A DNA stretch of 64,000 nt from an uncultured Duncaniella sp. (GCA_910578515.1 CAJTQR010000004.1:310001-374000); one strand, 5' to 3'. Shown: positions 1-9,855, numbered from the stretch's first letter. A program made the numbers and translations. Notes: generated by a model from the letters alone, not told the origin.

Positions 1-2210
1 CGAGTCATGAGCACCAGGGTATACTGTTCGGCATTGTTGAGCGGAGTGTATGTGCGTGATTTGAAACGTAACTTCCAGTACTCAATCCAACGGTACATCT
101 GACGGGCAGCCTGATTGAGCTTCTCGCGGTCGCGGTCAGTTGTAGCTTGCTCCTTCATATAGTACAGGTCTTTCCAGTTCTTGCGTCCGAATAGCGAAGC
201 AGGAGGTGTGAGCTGGAGATTGAGCGAGATATTTGAACCTGAACGGGTATACAGGGGGTTGTCGGTAGAGTTACGTGCGAGAGTCAGACCGAGGGTGATG
301 GAGTTGGATGTACCGTTCTGCATCTCGAAGAGGTATTCCCAGTTCTTGAGGCTATACCAGGTATAACCGAGTTCAGCCTGGAATGTGAAGTAGTCGTCAG
401 GCCAGCTGAGACGCTTACCGAAACCGACCGCGAAGTTAAGCATCTGGAGATACTTGTTGGGGTCGTAAGCGTTCTCGTATGAGTAGTTATCGTTGTAATA
501 GTTGTTATATCCGCCGTAGAGACCGCTGTAACCATAATAATAGTTATTCAGATTACGGTTGTAGAACGATGAGTTCACACCTGTCTGGCGGCTATAGTAA
601 GCTGAGACAGAGAGCGAGTTGGGACGTTTGCCTCCGAACCATGGGTCAAGGAACGATATACCGTATGACTGATAGTAACGGGCATTGGTCTGCGCCGAGA
701 TGGTAAGCTGCTGACCCTCACCCTGCGGAATGATACCCTTGTAGGAGTTAGGATAGAATAGATTCTTTATAGAGAAGTTAGTGAACTTGATGGCAACCTT
801 ACCAATAATACCTGTCTGTCCCCAACCCATTGAGAACTCAAACTGGTCATTTGATTTTGATTCGAGATTGAACACCACATCCACAGTCCCGTCTTCCTGG
901 TTAGGTTCAGGACGCGCATCAAGGTTTTCAGGGTTGAAGTGACCTGTCTGGGCGATTTCACGCACGGAACGCACGAAGTCTTCCTTCGAGAAAAGTTCAC
1001 CGGGTTTCACACGAAGCTCACGACGGATTACCTTCTCATAAAGACGGTCGTTACCATTGATGATTACATTATTGATACGCGCCTGAGGACCTTCGACTAT
1101 ACGCATCTCAAGGTCAATGGAGTCACCGTTGACATTCTTCTCAATAGGAACTACATTGAAGAAGAGGTAACCATGGTTCATATATTGACTCGAAATCGCA
1201 TCGTCGTCCTCCTGCAGACGTTTGGAGAGATACTTCTGATTGTACACGTCGCCCTTTTCCACACCGAGCACACGGTCAAGAGCCTCAGTAGGATAGATGG
1301 TGTTACCCACCCAAGTCACATCGTTGATGTAATATTTCTTACCTTCATCCACTTTGATGTACACATCCACAGTCTTTTCATCGTAGGGTACCACAGAGTC
1401 GGCAAGAATCACAGCGTCGCGGTAGCCTTTCTCGTTATATTTCTGGATGATACGGTTCAAGTCGTCATGATAATCGCTTTCCACAAACTTCTTTTGGCGG
1501 AAGAGGTTCAGAAGCTTACCCTTCTCGTTGGTTTTCTTCATGGTGCGTTGCAACTGGTTATCGCTCATCACCTCATTGCCATCGATGTAAATCTTGTGGA
1601 CTTTTACCTTGTCATTCTTGTTGATATTTATATCCACTATCACCTCGTTGGGGTGTGAAAGGTCATCAGTAAGATTAATCTTCACCTGTGCGTTGCCGAA
1701 ACCCTTGTTGGAGTAATACTTCTTGATGATTCGCTCGGCACTATTTACGATATTTTGGGTAATGTGGTTACCTTTCATGAGCTGCAGCGCCTCTTCAAGG
1801 TCCTGCTTCTCCCCTTTCTTCACTCCATTATAATTGATTTCGGAGATGCGGGGCTGCTGGCGCAGGTTTATCACGAGCCAAGCCTTGTCGCCCACCACCT
1901 TATCAATGGTAATCTGCACTTTTGAGAACAGGAGTTGCTGCCACAGCAATTTAGCGGCATCGGTCAGGTCTGAACCGGGAACCTCGATGATATCACCGAT
2001 TTTCAAGCCGGTATAGCCTATCACATTTTTCTCGTCGTAATTGTCAGCACCTCTCACCTGGATATCGGCTATCTCGTATCTTCTGGGAAGACCGGTGAAA
2101 AGCACGTTGGGGCTATAGATTGTATCGGTGGGAAGTTGCGCCGATGCTCCAAATGCAGTAGAGAGCACTATAAGAAGAAGTGCGATGTGGATTGATATTC
2201 TAAAACGCAT
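1..2210 (-). CDS. bamA: Outer membrane protein assembly factor BamA (C-terminus cut off by window edge)
   Basis: Translating the minus strand from the ATG at 2210 gives about 736 residues: a signal peptide ending near FGASAQ, a series of POTRA-like repeats (the first begins near YEIADIQVRG), then the start of an aromatic-rich outer-membrane barrel (for example FEFSMGWGQTGIIGK). BamA is the core of the machine that inserts beta-barrel proteins into the outer membrane. The reading frame is open to base 1, so the end of the barrel lies outside the window. It is the last visible gene of a minus-strand operon, 35 bp after uppS, an arrangement common in Bacteroidales. The barrel contains a Tyr/Asn-rich stretch (YYYGYSGLYGGYNNYYNDN), probably an extended surface loop. 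Confidence 0.93.
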   Translation of the reverse strand, partial: MRFRISIHIALLLIVLSTAFGASAQLPTDTIYSPNVLFTGLPRRYEIADIQVRGADNYDEKNVIGYTGLKIGDIIEVPGSDLTDAAKLLWQQLLFSKVQITIDKVVGDKAWLVINLRQQPRISEINYNGVKKGEKQDLEEALQLMKGNHITQNIVNSAERIIKKYYSNKGFGNAQVKINLTDDLSHPNEVIVDININKNDKVKVHKIYIDGNEVMSDNQLQRTMKKTNEKGKLLNLFRQKKFVESDYHDDLNRIIQKYNEKGYRDAVILADSVVPYDEKTVDVYIKVDEGKKYYINDVTWVGNTIYPTEALDRVLGVEKGDVYNQKYLSKRLQEDDDAISSQYMNHGYLFFNVVPIEKNVNGDSIDLEMRIVEGPQARINNVIINGNDRLYEKVIRRELRVKPGELFSKEDFVRSVREIAQTGHFNPENLDARPEPNQEDGTVDVVFNLESKSNDQFEFSMGWGQTGIIGKVAIKFTNFSIKNLFYPNSYKGIIPQGEGQQLTISAQTNARYYQSYGISFLDPWFGGKRPNSLSVSAYYSRQTGVNSSFYNRNLNNYYYGYSGLYGGYNNYYNDNYSYENAYDPNKYLQMLNFAVGFGKRLSWPDDYFTFQAELGYTWYSLKNWEYLFEMQNGTSNSITLGLTLARNSTDNPLYTRSGSNISLNLQLTPPASLFGRKNWKDLYYMKEQATTDRDREKLNQAARQMYRWIEYWKLRFKSRTYTPLNNAEQYTLVLMT

Positions 2211-2245
2211 AATGAGACGTTGGGAATGTAAAGGTATGGATTGGT

Positions 2246-2983
2246 TTATTTAATCTGGGCGGAAGTGAGTCCGAATCGGCGTTCCCGATGCTGAAAATTC
2301 GCAACAGCTTTCAAGAAATCCTCTTTGGAGAAATCGGGCCAGAATGTGTCAGTTACATATATTTCGGAATAAGCTATCTGCCATAGCAGGAAGTTGCTCA
2401 CGCGGTTATCGCCTCCTGTTCTTATTAGCAAGTCAGGGTCGGGAATCCCCGAGGTGGTGAGATAGCTTTCAAACAGATTGTCGGTAGTCATCTCCGATGC
2501 CTTGCGCTTTCCTGCCTCCACATCGAGAGCGAAACGTCGGCAGGCATCAAGTATCTCCCATCGTGCCGAGTAGCTTATGGCGAGCGTAAGGGTGAGACCG
2601 GTGCAGTGCGATGTATCCTCTATGCACTGACGTAGTCGCGCGTAAGCCTCGGAGGGTATGCGGGAAGTATCGCCTATAATGTTGAGACGCACATTGTTCT
2701 TAATCAGGTCGGGGGTCTCACGCTCGATTGCTATGACGATGAGATGCATCAACGCATCCACCTCAGCTTTAGGTCGATTCCAGTTTTCGGTGGAGAAAGT
2801 ATATAGAGTCAGATATTCAATACCGGTTTCCGAAGCGATTTCAGTGATGCGGCGCACGGTATTTACCCCCTCCACATGTCCTTCGCTCCGGTCCATACCA
2901 CGCGCCTGCGCCCATCGTCCGTTACCGTCCATGATAATGGCGACGTGGCGGGGTAGCCGGTTTTTATCTATTTCTTCTATCAT
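2246..2983 (-). CDS. uppS: Isoprenyl transferase (undecaprenyl diphosphate synthase)
   Basis: 245 residues, the normal family length. The cis-prenyltransferase signature MDGNGRWAQ at residues 18-26 contains the catalytic Asp19, and the second conserved block RTGGDNRVSNFLLWQ lies in the C-terminal third. The enzyme condenses farnesyl diphosphate with isopentenyl diphosphate to make undecaprenyl diphosphate, the lipid carrier for peptidoglycan and surface glycans. It lies between the DUF6089 barrel gene (21 bp upstream) and bamA (35 bp downstream), so it is co-transcribed with envelope-building genes. The ATG start gives a short N-terminus before the conserved HVAIIMDG, as expected. Confidence 0.95.
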   Translation of the reverse strand: MIEEIDKNRLPRHVAIIMDGNGRWAQARGMDRSEGHVEGVNTVRRITEIASETGIEYLTLYTFSTENWNRPKAEVDALMHLIVIAIERETPDLIKNNVRLNIIGDTSRIPSEAYARLRQCIEDTSHCTGLTLTLAISYSARWEILDACRRFALDVEAGKRKASEMTTDNLFESYLTTSGIPDPDLLIRTGGDNRVSNFLLWQIAYSEIYVTDTFWPDFSKEDFLKAVANFQHRERRFGLTSAQIK

Positions 2984-3004
2984 ATTTTATATTCAGAAGG
3001 TGTT

Positions 3005-3697
3005 TTAATCAATCCTGTGACAAGTGACGCATCGCTCGCCAAATTCATAACTTATAGAGAACATAAGCGTCGAATACCAGTCGGTATTTTTAAGAAAGGA
3101 ACTTTTAATCATATATATGTCAGAAAGGTCCTTTCCGTCGATATGGTCTCCCAATACTTTTGTCATAGTAAATTCCAAACCAAGGTTGACACGCGGTTGA
3201 AGCTTATACTTCACGCCCAACCCCATCGGGATTGACATAGCAGTAAACGTGTCGCCCTCAACTGACGCCATCACCACGCCTGCACCTAACGACAGGTAAG
3301 GAGAAAATCGGCTCATCTGCTGGTATCCTTTCCCCAATCCGTAGTTGAAGAAATTGAACTCCGCACGTGCGCCGAGGTCATAAACCCATGATTTGAAATT
3401 ATAGGCAGCCCCTCCGGGCAGCACATTGCTCATATTCTCGGTAGAACCGCTAAGCGAGGCAGCCGTGACAGTTCCACGAAATGCCCAGCGGGTATTTACC
3501 AGATATCTGAAAGATGCGTTCAATCCCACTCCCGGATGGGAGAACAGGTTGCTTTCGTTGGCATCTCCGAGATATCCCGACATTCCTACACCTGCGCCTA
3601 TGTCGAACCGGTAGTTTTCCATCTGCGATTGCGACTGGGCGTGGGCAGCGTGCGAAAATGCCGCCATGAGCACCAATATTGTTATCAGCGTCCTCAA
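3005..3697 (-). CDS. Outer-membrane beta-barrel protein, DUF6089 type
   Basis: 230 residues with a signal peptide (MRTLITILVLMAAFSHAAHA) followed by alternating hydrophobic strands typical of a small outer-membrane barrel (for example FDIGAGVGMSGYLGDAN and FSPYLSLGAGVVMAS). Placement directly before uppS and bamA matches the DUF6089 family of Bacteroidales, whose function is not known. The start that preserves the signal peptide is TTG at 3697; the first in-frame ATG falls inside the signal peptide at residue 11. The frame is the same as that of the upstream DUF6242 gene, whose TAA stop at 3716-3718 lies 18 nt before this TTG. The C-terminus carries an unusual Cys pair (CVTC). Confidence 0.8.
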   Translation of the reverse strand: MRTLITILVLMAAFSHAAHAQSQSQMENYRFDIGAGVGMSGYLGDANESNLFSHPGVGLNASFRYLVNTRWAFRGTVTAASLSGSTENMSNVLPGGAAYNFKSWVYDLGARAEFNFFNYGLGKGYQQMSRFSPYLSLGAGVVMASVEGDTFTAMSIPMGLGVKYKLQPRVNLGLEFTMTKVLGDHIDGKDLSDIYMIKSSFLKNTDWYSTLMFSISYEFGERCVTCHRID

Positions 3698-3715
3698 CTC
3701 CGTGGGGATGCTTGC

Positions 3716-5248
3716 TTAGCAAAGCGGCTTAAAGGTAAAGCGGGTAATCACTCCTCGCCACACCGTATCGAAAAGGTTGCCATCGGCATCCTCTCCACCA
3801 AACAGATATATGTAAGGACACTCCCACTGTGTCTCGGGCTTAATCACTCGGCTCATCTGTGAGTCATCAAGACGCACAGCCCAAGCTGGAAGCTGCCGTG
3901 AGGGGAATTGAGTCCAGACATCGCTGAATGAACGTGACGCATAAATCGTAGCATCCATCACCACTGCCTGAGCAGAGACAAAACCGGGAATATGTTCGGG
4001 GAGCTGCATATAGCTGTCAGCTTCTTTCCAGTTAAGACCCTGGTCGTAGGATACATATACATTTTTTGAAGTCACAGTCCCTTCAGTGGTCTCATACTTG
4101 CCGCCCAAAGCTACAAGCACGGAACGCTCGGTAACTTTCCAGTTGGTAGTGTTGACTTTGGGGGTAAAGTAAGGGAACAGAGTGACATCCTCTCGTTCAT
4201 CTATATCCGTGTTGCTTATTTTAGCCCAGATTTTACCGTCGTAGCCCCATGCCGAGCCTACCACCACGCCTGAAGCGTCACGACCACCCACAAACATGGC
4301 GAGAGGCATCACACTCCACTTGGTTTCATAGACCATCATCTGACCGGTACCACCAACAGGGCAACCGGCTTCGACAGGAAGTTCAGTAGTGGCGGGGTAA
4401 GTCACATGTTTCCATCCGTCATTATCAGAACGGGCGCCAAGCACCATATCCTGATAGCCACCATATATATATGACATGACTGCTCCGGTGGGAGTCCATG
4501 ATGTACCATCAGCCGAAGTATAAAGATTGCCCACCCCATCAATCAGATAGAGGGCATCGGATGTAGCGGTGAATGAATTCACGTCAGCACCGGCAGGAAG
4601 CATAGCTGTCTGAGAGGCCCAGCTGGCGTCATAGGGATTGTCGCACATCGACAATGATGCAGCTGTACCATCAGAGGTGAGGGTAAGCACCTTGCCACCA
4701 AACTCAACGGTCTTCTGCGCAGTGGGATGAGACACATTGCCGGGAAGTGCGCTCATGGCGAGCTTTCCCCAATAGAGGGTATCGGGCTCAACCTGATGCA
4801 CATTTACGCGGATATTATATGTACGCTTGGTCTGTCCGTTATATGAGGTAACCAACATTTTCACAGGACCGTCAGCAAAGTTCACGCTGTCATCAGGATG
4901 CTCGATGTAGTTTACAGTAGTATCACGCTGTGTACCGGGGATGCGCCATGTCAAGTCACATTTGCTCGCGGAAGTTGTGCTGATATTTACAAGCACTTTG
5001 CTTACGTCAGTGCCTTTGGGCAGCGAGTCGGCATTGAATATCTCTCCATTGACCAAATCAATGGAGAAATACACTGAGTCAAGGTTAACAAGCACACTGT
5101 CATCCTCCTTGAGATTGAAGGCGGAGACGGTGCAATTTCCGAAGTCACCATCAATAATCACAGCGTCCGAGTCGCTGTTGCAACCCGATGAAAACGCCGC
5201 CAACACGATGGCAATCAAAAAATATAAAGGTAACTTATTAATAGTCAT
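3716..5248 (-). CDS. Surface/periplasmic lipoprotein, DUF6242-like, beta-propeller
   Basis: 510 residues beginning with a lipoprotein signal peptide (lipobox FSSGC, Cys23). The N-terminal part (about 30-150) looks like one or two beta-sandwich domains. The rest has features of a beta-propeller: Asp-box-like motifs SADGTSWTP and SYDQGLNWKE, and a terminal Kelch-like strand YIYLFGGED. This matches my memory of the DUF6242 family in Bacteroidales, for which no role is established. It is the first gene of the operon leading to DUF6089, uppS and bamA. A TAACTTTG promoter box lies just upstream, so an envelope role is plausible but inferred from context only. Confidence 0.72.
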   Translation of the reverse strand: MTINKLPLYFLIAIVLAAFSSGCNSDSDAVIIDGDFGNCTVSAFNLKEDDSVLVNLDSVYFSIDLVNGEIFNADSLPKGTDVSKVLVNISTTSASKCDLTWRIPGTQRDTTVNYIEHPDDSVNFADGPVKMLVTSYNGQTKRTYNIRVNVHQVEPDTLYWGKLAMSALPGNVSHPTAQKTVEFGGKVLTLTSDGTAASLSMCDNPYDASWASQTAMLPAGADVNSFTATSDALYLIDGVGNLYTSADGTSWTPTGAVMSYIYGGYQDMVLGARSDNDGWKHVTYPATTELPVEAGCPVGGTGQMMVYETKWSVMPLAMFVGGRDASGVVVGSAWGYDGKIWAKISNTDIDEREDVTLFPYFTPKVNTTNWKVTERSVLVALGGKYETTEGTVTSKNVYVSYDQGLNWKEADSYMQLPEHIPGFVSAQAVVMDATIYASRSFSDVWTQFPSRQLPAWAVRLDDSQMSRVIKPETQWECPYIYLFGGEDADGNLFDTVWRGVITRFTFKPLC

Positions 5249-5274
5249 AATGCGCGAAATATTTTTTCAAGATG

Positions 5275-5282
5275 CAAAGTTA
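5275..5282 (-). promoter_or_regulatory. Putative -7 promoter box of the DUF6242-DUF6089-uppS-bamA operon
   Basis: The minus strand reads TAACTTTG, a full match to the Bacteroidetes -7 consensus TAnnTTTG, 26 nt before the ATG at 5248. No clear TTTG -33 element is visible at the usual spacing, so the call rests on the -7 box and its position. The region 5249-5435 holds nothing else I can support. Confidence 0.45.
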
Positions 5283-5435
5283 ACAACAATTTCGTTAAGT
5301 AGCACCCTTGAATGGTGAAAAAAACATAACAAATCAAACCAATAGGCTCAATTGGCATATAAGGCGGCTGATTCAGCCATACGAACAGAAAGTCGGCAGG
5401 TCGGACACCAAGGTGGACAACAGGGTCAGACGCAA

Positions 5436-7658
5436 CTATTTTCTCGGCACTATCACGCGGTCGCCTATCAGCTTGGCAAGCTCGGAGCGGGAGGTCTCAA
5501 TCTCCTTCATGCGAGCCATCAGACCTATCGCGCGGTCATAGTCACCGGCACATTCACGAAGTTCACGACGCGCGTCATCCAGACGCGTCCACAGGATAGC
5601 ATCTTTCAATTCATGGAGAGCACGCGGCACGAGCTCGCCGAGAAGGTCCTGCTCGCTATCTACTTTGGCATACTTCGTGTGCACCTTGCTCAATATATGG
5701 CGTTCCACCACAAGCTCTGTCGCAAGGTTGCGCACCACATCATCGGGCGATGAGCACATCAGTTTGGCAAGATATCTGGCACTGAATTCCTCAACACCCC
5801 GGTTATAGTTGGCATCCACCGTTTCCTGAAGCACACGCTCCATTGCTGTTATACTACCCACATCGGTAGCCTTCTCACGAATCGAAGCCACGCCGGCGGC
5901 AAATTCCTGTCGACGACCCTCTTCAAGACGTTCACGATGGCGCGCCAGGTCCTCAGTCCAGGTCTCGCGGCTAAGAGTCAACGCCGTTGTCATAAATTTT
6001 TCTATATCAGCATTAATAAAGCTTATGCCATCTGCATACAGGTCACTTTGGATATACTCAATCACAGTGACAGGCATCGTATTTCCGTCGTCATCCACCC
6101 CTTCGGCAAAAGCAAGATTGCCATATCTTGCCACAAGCTTCACCACCGCGAGTTCGTAAGGTCGCAGAAATTTAGCATGACGAACCTCCAATGGCACAGT
6201 CTCGGGTGCACCCTGCGATGCATCCTGTGGAGCTACAGGAACTGCGGTTCCACCAGCGGGCACACCAGTCGTGCCCGAAACCTGCGGTTGGGCAGCATCG
6301 ACCGTAAGACTCTCGGCCCTGAGCTTATCTTCACGCGACTTCAGACTATACTCGTTGAAATATTTTCCCACCTCACGCTGCAACACCTCCTCATCCATAA
6401 AGAGGATGCGCGAGCACTCCTGCACATACACATTGCGGGTGATTTCATTAGGAATTAGCGCTATAGTCTTGACAACCTGAGTGATCACCCTTGCTCGCTT
6501 GGAGGGGTCATTGGCAGCCTCCCCCATAAGAGTCGCCGCCATAAAGCTGATGAAGTCAGTCTCATTGGCAGCTATGTACTCCTCAACCTCGGTAGAGCTA
6601 TGTGTCTGCGCGAAAGAGTCGGGGTCCTCTCCTTTTGGCAGAAGCAACACCTTTATATCCATGCCATCCTGCAGCAGCAGTTCGATACCTCGCAGGGAAG
6701 CCTTTATACCGGCGGCGTCACTGTCATAAATCAACGTCACATTATTGGTAAAGCGCTTTATAAGGCGCACCTGCTCAACCGTAAGCGCTGTGCCCGACGA
6801 TGCCACGACATTGCATACACCCGCCTGGTGCATCGATATGACGTCCATGTAACCCTCAACGAGTATACATTTCTGCGCTTTCGATATCGCCTGCTTTGAC
6901 TGATAGAGTCCGTAAAGCTCCTTTCGCTTTTGATATATGGTCGATTCTGGCGAGTTGACATATTTCGCCAGAGTCTTCTCTTTTTTCAGCGTCCTGCCAC
7001 CGAAGGCTACCACCTTACCCGAGAGCGAAAGCACAGGATATATCACACGTCCACGAAAACGGTCATATACCTTTCCATCATCAGTGCGTGAGCACAAACC
7101 GGTCTCAAGAAGATACTTTTCGCTATAACCGCGCTCCACCGAGTGCTTGAACAGAGCATCACGCTCCTCAAGCGCATACCCGAGATGGAAACGCTCTATC
7201 ATCTGGTCACTTATACCACGATAGCGGAAATACGACAAACCGATGTCGCGTCCGTCGGGGGTGGCGACAAGATTTTTCTCGAAGTACCGCATGACGAAAT
7301 CGTTGAGTGCGAGCATATTTTCGCGGTCAGTTTCCGCCTGCTGCTCCTGAGCGGTCATTTCCCGCTCCTCAATCTCAATGTTATACTTGCGGGCAAGATA
7401 GCGCAACGCCTCGGAATAGGACATCTGCTCCAGTTTCATCAGAAAGCTCACCGGGCTACCGCCCTCGCCGCAACTGAAACATTTGCACATACCCTTTGCC
7501 TTGGAGACGTAGAACGATGGAGAACGGTCGTTGTGAAACGGACAAAGCCCCACATAATTGGCGCCCCGCCGCTTCAAACTCACAAAGTCGCCCACCACCT
7601 CAACTATATCGGCAGCATCAAGGATTCTTTGTACTGTAGCATTGTCAATCTTCTTCAT
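5436..7658 (-). CDS. dnaG: DNA primase
   Basis: 740 residues from the ATG at 7658. The N-terminal zinc ribbon is present (CPFH then CKCFSC), followed by the primase core and the TOPRIM motif EGYMDV with downstream acidic residues (YDSDAAG). DnaG synthesises RNA primers at the replication fork. The open frame extends 27 codons upstream, but that part has no family resemblance and crosses the promoter box, so MKKIDNATVQRIL is preferred as the N-terminus. An Ala/Pro/Gly/Thr-rich linker (around SGTTGVPAGGTAVPVAP) separates the core from a long helical C-terminal helicase-interaction region. The gene appears to be monocistronic on the minus strand. Confidence 0.95.
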   Translation of the reverse strand: MKKIDNATVQRILDAADIVEVVGDFVSLKRRGANYVGLCPFHNDRSPSFYVSKAKGMCKCFSCGEGGSPVSFLMKLEQMSYSEALRYLARKYNIEIEEREMTAQEQQAETDRENMLALNDFVMRYFEKNLVATPDGRDIGLSYFRYRGISDQMIERFHLGYALEERDALFKHSVERGYSEKYLLETGLCSRTDDGKVYDRFRGRVIYPVLSLSGKVVAFGGRTLKKEKTLAKYVNSPESTIYQKRKELYGLYQSKQAISKAQKCILVEGYMDVISMHQAGVCNVVASSGTALTVEQVRLIKRFTNNVTLIYDSDAAGIKASLRGIELLLQDGMDIKVLLLPKGEDPDSFAQTHSSTEVEEYIAANETDFISFMAATLMGEAANDPSKRARVITQVVKTIALIPNEITRNVYVQECSRILFMDEEVLQREVGKYFNEYSLKSREDKLRAESLTVDAAQPQVSGTTGVPAGGTAVPVAPQDASQGAPETVPLEVRHAKFLRPYELAVVKLVARYGNLAFAEGVDDDGNTMPVTVIEYIQSDLYADGISFINADIEKFMTTALTLSRETWTEDLARHRERLEEGRRQEFAAGVASIREKATDVGSITAMERVLQETVDANYNRGVEEFSARYLAKLMCSSPDDVVRNLATELVVERHILSKVHTKYAKVDSEQDLLGELVPRALHELKDAILWTRLDDARRELRECAGDYDRAIGLMARMKEIETSRSELAKLIGDRVIVPRK

Positions 7659-7666
7659 CGTGACCA

Positions 7667-7674
7667 CAAAGTTA
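7667..7674 (-). promoter_or_regulatory. Putative dnaG -7 box very close to the start codon
   Basis: The minus strand reads TAACTTTG, ending 8 nt before the dnaG ATG (7658). If it is used, transcription would begin at or next to the start codon, giving a leaderless or very short leader. No good -33 TTTG is visible at 19-20 nt, so this is tentative. Confidence 0.35.
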
Positions 7675-7835
7675 CAAAGAAATCCCCGAATAAACGAAAA
7701 TGTTTGCATCCATCGAGCCTCATCAACGTCACCCGACACCCCTTTATCAATTTATTTTTTAGCTCCGAGATACAAACGCCACAAATTACCACAAAAAAAT
7801 TCACTCTAAAACAGTGATATATAAGTAATATTTAC

Positions 7836-7843
7836 TATCTTTG
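7836..7843 (+). promoter_or_regulatory. Putative -7 box for thrS
   Basis: TATCTTTG matches TAnnTTTG, 60 nt upstream of the thrS ATG. The surrounding DNA is AT-rich. No convincing -33 element was found. Confidence 0.4.
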
Positions 7844-7902
7844 CAAGCTGAAAACCAAAATGGAGCCGCTCGTATGGTTCCTCAACACCACATTATTATA
7901 TA

Positions 7903-9846
7903 ATGGCAACAATTAACATCACATTCCCCGACCAGAGCGTGAAGCAGTTTGAAAGCGGCGTAACCCCGCTTCAGATTGCCGAGAGTTTGTCTTCTCAGCT
8001 CGCTCGTGACATACTCGCAGCCTCAGTGAACGATAAAGAATGGGACATCTCACGCCCCATCACCGAGGATGCCACCATCCGTCTTTTCAAATGGGACGAC
8101 CCCGAAGGCAAGCACGCTTTCTGGCACTCGTCGGCCCACCTTCTTGCCGAAGCACTCCAGGATTTGTTCCCGGGCGTGAAATTCGGTATCGGTCCGGCTA
8201 TCGAAAACGGGTTCTACTACGACATTGACCCGGGTGAACACACCATCACTGCCGCAGATTTCCCCCGCATCGAGAAACGCATGCTCGAGCTCGCTCAGCA
8301 GAAGAATCCGATTGTACGCGCCGACATCACCAAAGCTGATGCCCTCAAGCTCTTCGGCGACCGTGGCGAAGAATACAAGTGCGAGCTTATCAGCGAACTT
8401 GAAGACGGACACATCACCACCTACACCCAAGGCTCTTTTACCGACCTCTGCCGCGGTCCGCACATTGCAAACACCGCGCCCATCAAGGCCGTGAAAGTAA
8501 CATCGCTCGCCGGTGCATACTGGCGCGGTGATGAAAAGCGCAACCAGCTCGTGCGTGTGTACGGTATAACCTTCCCCAAGAAAAAGATGCTCGACGAGTA
8601 TCTGGTTCTCCTCGAGGAAGCCAAGAAGCGTGACCACCGCAAACTCGGCAAGGAGATGGAGCTCTTCGCCTTCTCACAGAATGTAGGCGCCGGTCTTCCT
8701 CTTTGGCTCCCGAAAGGCACAGCCCTCCGCGACCGTCTGGAACAGTTCCTTCGCAAGATTCAGAAAAAATATGGTTACCAGCAGGTAATCACTCCCCATA
8801 TCGGCAACAAGAACCTCTACGTCACCTCAGGTCACTATGCAAAGTATGGCAAGGATTCATTCCAGCCCATCCACACCCCTGAGGAAGGTGAAGAATACTT
8901 GCTCAAACCGATGAACTGCCCTCACCACTGTGAGATATTCCGCGCCCTTCCCCGCAGCTATCGCGACCTGCCGCTGCGTTTGGCAGAATTCGGCACCGTG
9001 TACCGCTACGAACAGAGTGGCGAGCTCCATGGACTCACCCGCGTGCGCGGCTTTACTCAGGACGACGCCCACATCTACTGCGCCCCTGACCAAATCAAAG
9101 ATGAATTCCTGAAGGTGATGGATATCATATTCTACATCTTCAAAGCATTGAAGTTCGAAAACTTCGAGGCTCAGATTTCACTCCGCGACCCCAACAACAA
9201 GGATAAATATATCGGTTCGGATGAGAACTGGCACCTTGCTGAAAACGCCATCATCGAGGCATGCAAGGAAAAGGGTCTCAACGCCCGCACCGAACTTGGT
9301 GAGGCGGCCTTCTATGGTCCGAAACTTGACTTCATGGTCAAGGACGCACTCGGACGTCGCTGGCAGCTCGGCACTATCCAGGTTGACTACAACCTTCCCG
9401 AACGTTTCCAGTTGGAATATACCGGCAGCGACAACCAGAAGCATCGCCCGGTAATGATTCACCGCGCACCCTTCGGTTCGATGGAACGTTTCGTGGCAGT
9501 ACTTCTCGAGCACACCGCCGGTCGATTCCCGCTCTGGCTTGCACCCGAACAGGCTGTAGTGCTCCCCATCTCTGAGAAATTCAATGACTACGCCCACAGC
9601 GTGGCTGAACGCCTCAACGCCCTCGACATCCGCACCCAAGTGGACGACAGAAATGAAAAAATCGGCAAAAAAATTCGCGACAACGAGCTTAAGAGAATCC
9701 CTTACATGCTCATTGTCGGTGAAAAAGAAGCAGAAAATGATGAAATTTCTGTAAGAAAACAGGGCGAAGGTGATAAAGGTTCGATGAAAATTGCTACCTT
9801 TGCAGCCGAATTGACTGAAGAAGTCAACAAAATGATTAATCAATAA
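7903..9846 (+). CDS. thrS: Threonine--tRNA ligase
   Basis: 647 residues, the standard length. An N-terminal TGS domain (about 1-60) is followed by the editing domain with the HxxxH motif (HSSAHLL). The class II catalytic core has the zinc-binding MNCPHHCEIF, motif 2 (TVYRYEQSGELHGLTRVRGF) and motif 3 (HRAPFGSMERF), and an anticodon-binding domain lies at the C-terminus. It charges tRNA-Thr and clears mischarged Ser-tRNA. It heads the thrS-infC-rpmI-rplT translation operon, with infC starting 9 bp after its stop. Confidence 0.97.
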   Translation: MATINITFPDQSVKQFESGVTPLQIAESLSSQLARDILAASVNDKEWDISRPITEDATIRLFKWDDPEGKHAFWHSSAHLLAEALQDLFPGVKFGIGPAIENGFYYDIDPGEHTITAADFPRIEKRMLELAQQKNPIVRADITKADALKLFGDRGEEYKCELISELEDGHITTYTQGSFTDLCRGPHIANTAPIKAVKVTSLAGAYWRGDEKRNQLVRVYGITFPKKKMLDEYLVLLEEAKKRDHRKLGKEMELFAFSQNVGAGLPLWLPKGTALRDRLEQFLRKIQKKYGYQQVITPHIGNKNLYVTSGHYAKYGKDSFQPIHTPEEGEEYLLKPMNCPHHCEIFRALPRSYRDLPLRLAEFGTVYRYEQSGELHGLTRVRGFTQDDAHIYCAPDQIKDEFLKVMDIIFYIFKALKFENFEAQISLRDPNNKDKYIGSDENWHLAENAIIEACKEKGLNARTELGEAAFYGPKLDFMVKDALGRRWQLGTIQVDYNLPERFQLEYTGSDNQKHRPVMIHRAPFGSMERFVAVLLEHTAGRFPLWLAPEQAVVLPISEKFNDYAHSVAERLNALDIRTQVDDRNEKIGKKIRDNELKRIPYMLIVGEKEAENDEISVRKQGEGDKGSMKIATFAAELTEEVNKMINQ

Positions 9847-9855
9847 CCCCCCTGA

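Noticed and set aside
939..1658. 239-residue plus-strand frame
   Set aside because: It lies antisense to bamA, whose minus-strand translation shows a full signal peptide, POTRA repeats and barrel. The plus frame is an ORF shadow with no family features.
7659..7739. 27-codon upstream extension of dnaG
   Set aside because: It lacks similarity to DnaG N-termini and contains the TAACTTTG box; the internal ATG matches the family start.
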